64,000 nucleotides of DNA from Parvibaculum sp041688015 (GTDB lineage: Bacteria; Pseudomonadota; Alphaproteobacteria; Parvibaculales; Parvibaculaceae). The stretch spans positions 1 to 64,000 of the forward strand of contig JBDNIY010000007.1 of NCBI GenBank assembly GCA_041688015.1. The letters run 5' to 3'. Positions 61,762 through 64,000 of the stretch are shown here, one piece after another. The translations under genes and the position numbers were made by a program. The notes beneath the pieces were generated by a model. The model did not search any database. It was not told the origin of the DNA and saw only the letters and a program-made list of their open reading frames with translations. Each line of letters starts with the position of its first letter. Positions within the stretch are counted from its first letter, which is position 1.

Positions 61762-64000
61762 GTGACAATGAACATCCACACCCTCCCGAACAAACCTCGC
61801 CCTGCCCGCATCACTGCCGTGCTGGGGCCCACAAACACGGGCAAAACGCATCTCGCCATCGACCGCATGATGGCCCATTCCTCCGGCATGATCGGTCTGC
61901 CACTGAGGCTTTTGGCGCGCGAGGTTTACGACCGAATTGTGCGCATCAAAGGCGCGCGCGAGGTGGCACTGATCACCGGCGAAGAAAAAATAATGCCGCT
62001 CCGGGCGCGCTATTTCGTCTGCACGGTCGAAGCCATGCCACTGGAGCGCCCGGTCGAATTTCTTTGCGTTGACGAAATTCAACTGGCCGCCGACCGCGAA
62101 CGTGGCCACACCTTCACCGACCGATTGCTGCACGCCCGCGGGTTATCCGAGACCATGGTGTTGGGGTCTGAAACCGTGCGCGGATTGATCCAGAAACTGC
62201 TCCCCGACACGATTTTCATCAATCGGCCCCGCTTTTCAGAACTCACCTGGACCGGCCCCAAAAAGCTGACGCGCCTGCCGCGCCGCTCTGCCATCGTCGC
62301 CTTCTCAGCCGATCAGGTCTATGCCATTGCCGAGTTGATCCGCCGCCAACGCGGCGGCGCCGCCGTTGTTATGGGCGCTTTGAGCCCACGCACCCGTAAT
62401 GCGCAAGTCGCGCTTTATCAATCGGGCGACGTTGATTTTCTGGTCGCAACGGATGCCGTCGGCATGGGCCTCAATATGGATGTGGACCATGTGGCCTTTG
62501 CCGCCACGACCAAATTTGACGGGGTGCAACACCGCCCGCTGAAGATTTCCGAGATCGCTCAGATCGCCGGGCGCGCGGGCCGCCACATGAATGATGGCAC
62601 ATTCGGCATCACGGGGGACGCCTCCATGCTGAGCGATGAAGTCATCCAGCGCGTCGAAAACCATGACTTTGACGCCGAAAGACTGTTGCAATGGCGCAAC
62701 CCGCACCCGGAATTTTCATCCATCGCGGCCCTCATCAAAAGCCTTGAAGTGCCGCCAAATGTGCCCGGATTAGTGCGCGCAGGCACTGCCGATGACCTCG
62801 ACGCCCTCATGAGAATGTCTCAAAACGAGGATGTTTCGCGCCTGACCCGCTCGCCACAAGCTATCAAGAGGCTCTGGGAAGTCGCGCAAGTCCCCGATTT
62901 TCGCAAAACAATGGCCAGCGAACATGCCAGTTTGCTGACGCAGCTCTATTTATACCTCGCCCAGGGCGACGGGCGGATCGATGCAGGCTGGATGGAAAGT
63001 CAACTGACGCGCGTTGATCGCACTGATGGCGACATAGATACATTGTCAAAGCGCATTGCTCATGTGCGCACCTGGACCTATGTTTCCAACCGCGCTGACT
63101 GGCTCCACAATCCTGTGCATTGGCAAGAGCGCGCGCGTGCGGTAGAGGATAGGCTTTCTGATGCTTTGCATGAGCGTCTGACGCAACGGTTCATCGACCG
63201 TCGCACCAGTGTTCTGATTAAGCGTCTTCGCCAAAAAGAGGATCTGATGGCGGCTGTAAACAGTGATGGCGAAGTTCTGGTGGAAGGCGAATATGTCGGC
63301 CGCCTGCAAGGTTTTGTGTTCGTGCCCGATTTGAAGGCCGAGGGCGTGCATGCCAACGTGCTGCGCGCAGCCTCAGAGCCTGTGATCGCGCTCGAAGTTG
63401 CCGCGCGCGCCGCGCGGCTGGGTGCCGCCCCCGATACAGACATTAGCTTGTCCGATCACGGACGGCTCATCTGGGACGGCCATCAGGTGGCCAGTCTTAA
63501 ACCTTCAGACACGGTCTTGAACCCACGCATTGAACTGATCGCGGGCGAGGAACTGAACGGCGCAAGCCGCGAAAATGTGACGGCCCGGCTTGAAGCCTGG
63601 ACCAAGGCGCATTTTACCACCGTCCTGAGTCCACTCGTCGCCTTGCATGACGCCGAAGACATTGAAGGCCTCGCGCGCGGCATTGCTTTTCGTCTGATCG
63701 AAAATTTCGGCTCGCTACATCGTGAGACAGTGGCCGAAGATGTGCGCTCACTAGATCAAGCGGCTCGCGGCCAATTACGCAAATATGGCGTGCGTTTCGG
63801 TGGCTATTCGATCTTCATGCCGGCGTTGCTGAAGCCCGCACCGGCGCGCGCCCTGCTAACACTCTGGACACTGACGCGCAAGGATGTCGAAGATCCCTTC
63901 GCCGATCTGCCACAACCGCCGACCGCTGGCCTGACCTCTGTGCCTGCCGATCCTGCTGCGCCACAAGGCTTTTATGATGCGCTCGGCTTTCGCGTATCAG
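61762..64000 (+). CDS. Suv3-like RNA helicase (partial, runs off the window)
   Basis: An open frame from a GTG at 61762 (AGGA 8 bases upstream) continues for 746 codons to the window end without a stop. An ATG at 61768 is the alternative start. Motifs are those of the SUPV3L1/Suv3 group of DExH helicases: Walker A GPTNTGKTH, box II VDEIQ, GSETVRGL, the helicase domain end VGMGLNMDVDH and motif VI QIAGRAGRH. The C-terminal part carries the Suv3 C-terminal type region. In mitochondria Suv3 works with polynucleotide phosphorylase in RNA decay. The bacterial role is not established to my knowledge. Confidence 0.9.
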   Translation, partial: MTMNIHTLPNKPRPARITAVLGPTNTGKTHLAIDRMMAHSSGMIGLPLRLLAREVYDRIVRIKGAREVALITGEEKIMPLRARYFVCTVEAMPLERPVEFLCVDEIQLAADRERGHTFTDRLLHARGLSETMVLGSETVRGLIQKLLPDTIFINRPRFSELTWTGPKKLTRLPRRSAIVAFSADQVYAIAELIRRQRGGAAVVMGALSPRTRNAQVALYQSGDVDFLVATDAVGMGLNMDVDHVAFAATTKFDGVQHRPLKISEIAQIAGRAGRHMNDGTFGITGDASMLSDEVIQRVENHDFDAERLLQWRNPHPEFSSIAALIKSLEVPPNVPGLVRAGTADDLDALMRMSQNEDVSRLTRSPQAIKRLWEVAQVPDFRKTMASEHASLLTQLYLYLAQGDGRIDAGWMESQLTRVDRTDGDIDTLSKRIAHVRTWTYVSNRADWLHNPVHWQERARAVEDRLSDALHERLTQRFIDRRTSVLIKRLRQKEDLMAAVNSDGEVLVEGEYVGRLQGFVFVPDLKAEGVHANVLRAASEPVIALEVAARAARLGAAPDTDISLSDHGRLIWDGHQVASLKPSDTVLNPRIELIAGEELNGASRENVTARLEAWTKAHFTTVLSPLVALHDAEDIEGLARGIAFRLIENFGSLHRETVAEDVRSLDQAARGQLRKYGVRFGGYSIFMPALLKPAPARALLTLWTLTRKDVEDPFADLPQPPTAGLTSVPADPAAPQGFYDALGFRVS

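Overview
The window is a GC-rich, gene-dense stretch of an alphaproteobacterial chromosome. The first 329 bases are the 5' end of a 16S rRNA gene read on the minus strand. The gene order supports the assignment: DUF4167-prmC-prfA-ispG-rodZ-ptsP-lysC facing ubiG, bolA / J-domain / cobS / cobT, and an alphaproteobacterial Suv3-type helicase. The order looks like Hyphomicrobiales or Parvibaculales, but the exact lineage cannot be fixed by eye. No prophage, insertion sequence, CRISPR array or tRNA gene was found. The content is mostly housekeeping with a few accessory modules. Layout: 1-1038 holds the 16S start, its leader with a boxA antiterminator, and a strong rrn promoter. 1039-3672 holds an M23 envelope peptidase and a decayed alpha/beta-hydrolase. 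3793-7407 holds clpB and a divergent MOSC protein. 7472-17284 is a minus-strand block for translation termination (prfA, prmC), isoprenoids (ispG), cell shape (RodZ-like), nitrogen PTS (ptsP) and aspartate kinase (lysC). 17527-20222 holds ubiG and then a two-gene periplasmic redox unit: a cytochrome c lipoprotein and a Tat-exported flavin lactone dehydrogenase/oxidase. 20354-26839 holds DUF1178, a nitrilase-fold amidase, grxC, comF, an NDUFAF5-like methyltransferase, an orphan Flp pilin, a Nudix hydrolase, argJ with a histone-like lysine-rich tail, and a PpiC-type foldase. 27256-29976 is secA. 30053-34902 holds an MFS transporter, two tandem paralogous epoxide hydrolases and accA. 35251-37195 is an ECF41-type sigma factor module: a membrane protein, an AhpD-like carboxymuconolactone decarboxylase and the sigma factor, with an ECF41-like promoter in front. 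37320-41048 holds a thioesterase, xerD and two unrecognised envelope genes. 41388-44466 is aroK-aroB-hlyC/corC. 44463-48586 holds bolA, a J-domain protein, cobS and cobT. 48712-53488 holds a phytase-like esterase, a VUT-like membrane protein, rpmB, meaB, a DUF3108 protein and a small unknown. 53828-55984 is methylmalonyl-CoA mutase. 56369-61413 holds a Sel1 lipoprotein, an orphan sensor kinase, a histidine phosphatase and an acyl-CoA dehydrogenase. From 61762 a Suv3-like helicase runs off the end. Connections: meaB protects the B12-dependent mutase, and cobS/cobT belong to cobalt insertion into B12, so a B12-propionate theme recurs, although the genes sit in separate operons. Operons are tight, with many 4-base ATGA overlaps and two convergent pairs whose stop codons overlap. 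Three different long inverted repeats of the dispersed intergenic type occur at gene 3' ends. The best candidates for new biology are the ECF41 module with its own promoter, the cytochrome / lactone-dehydrogenase pair, the lysine-rich ArgJ tail, the unknown pair between aroK and xerD with its palindromic divergent promoter, and a short reading frame overlapping the secA start.
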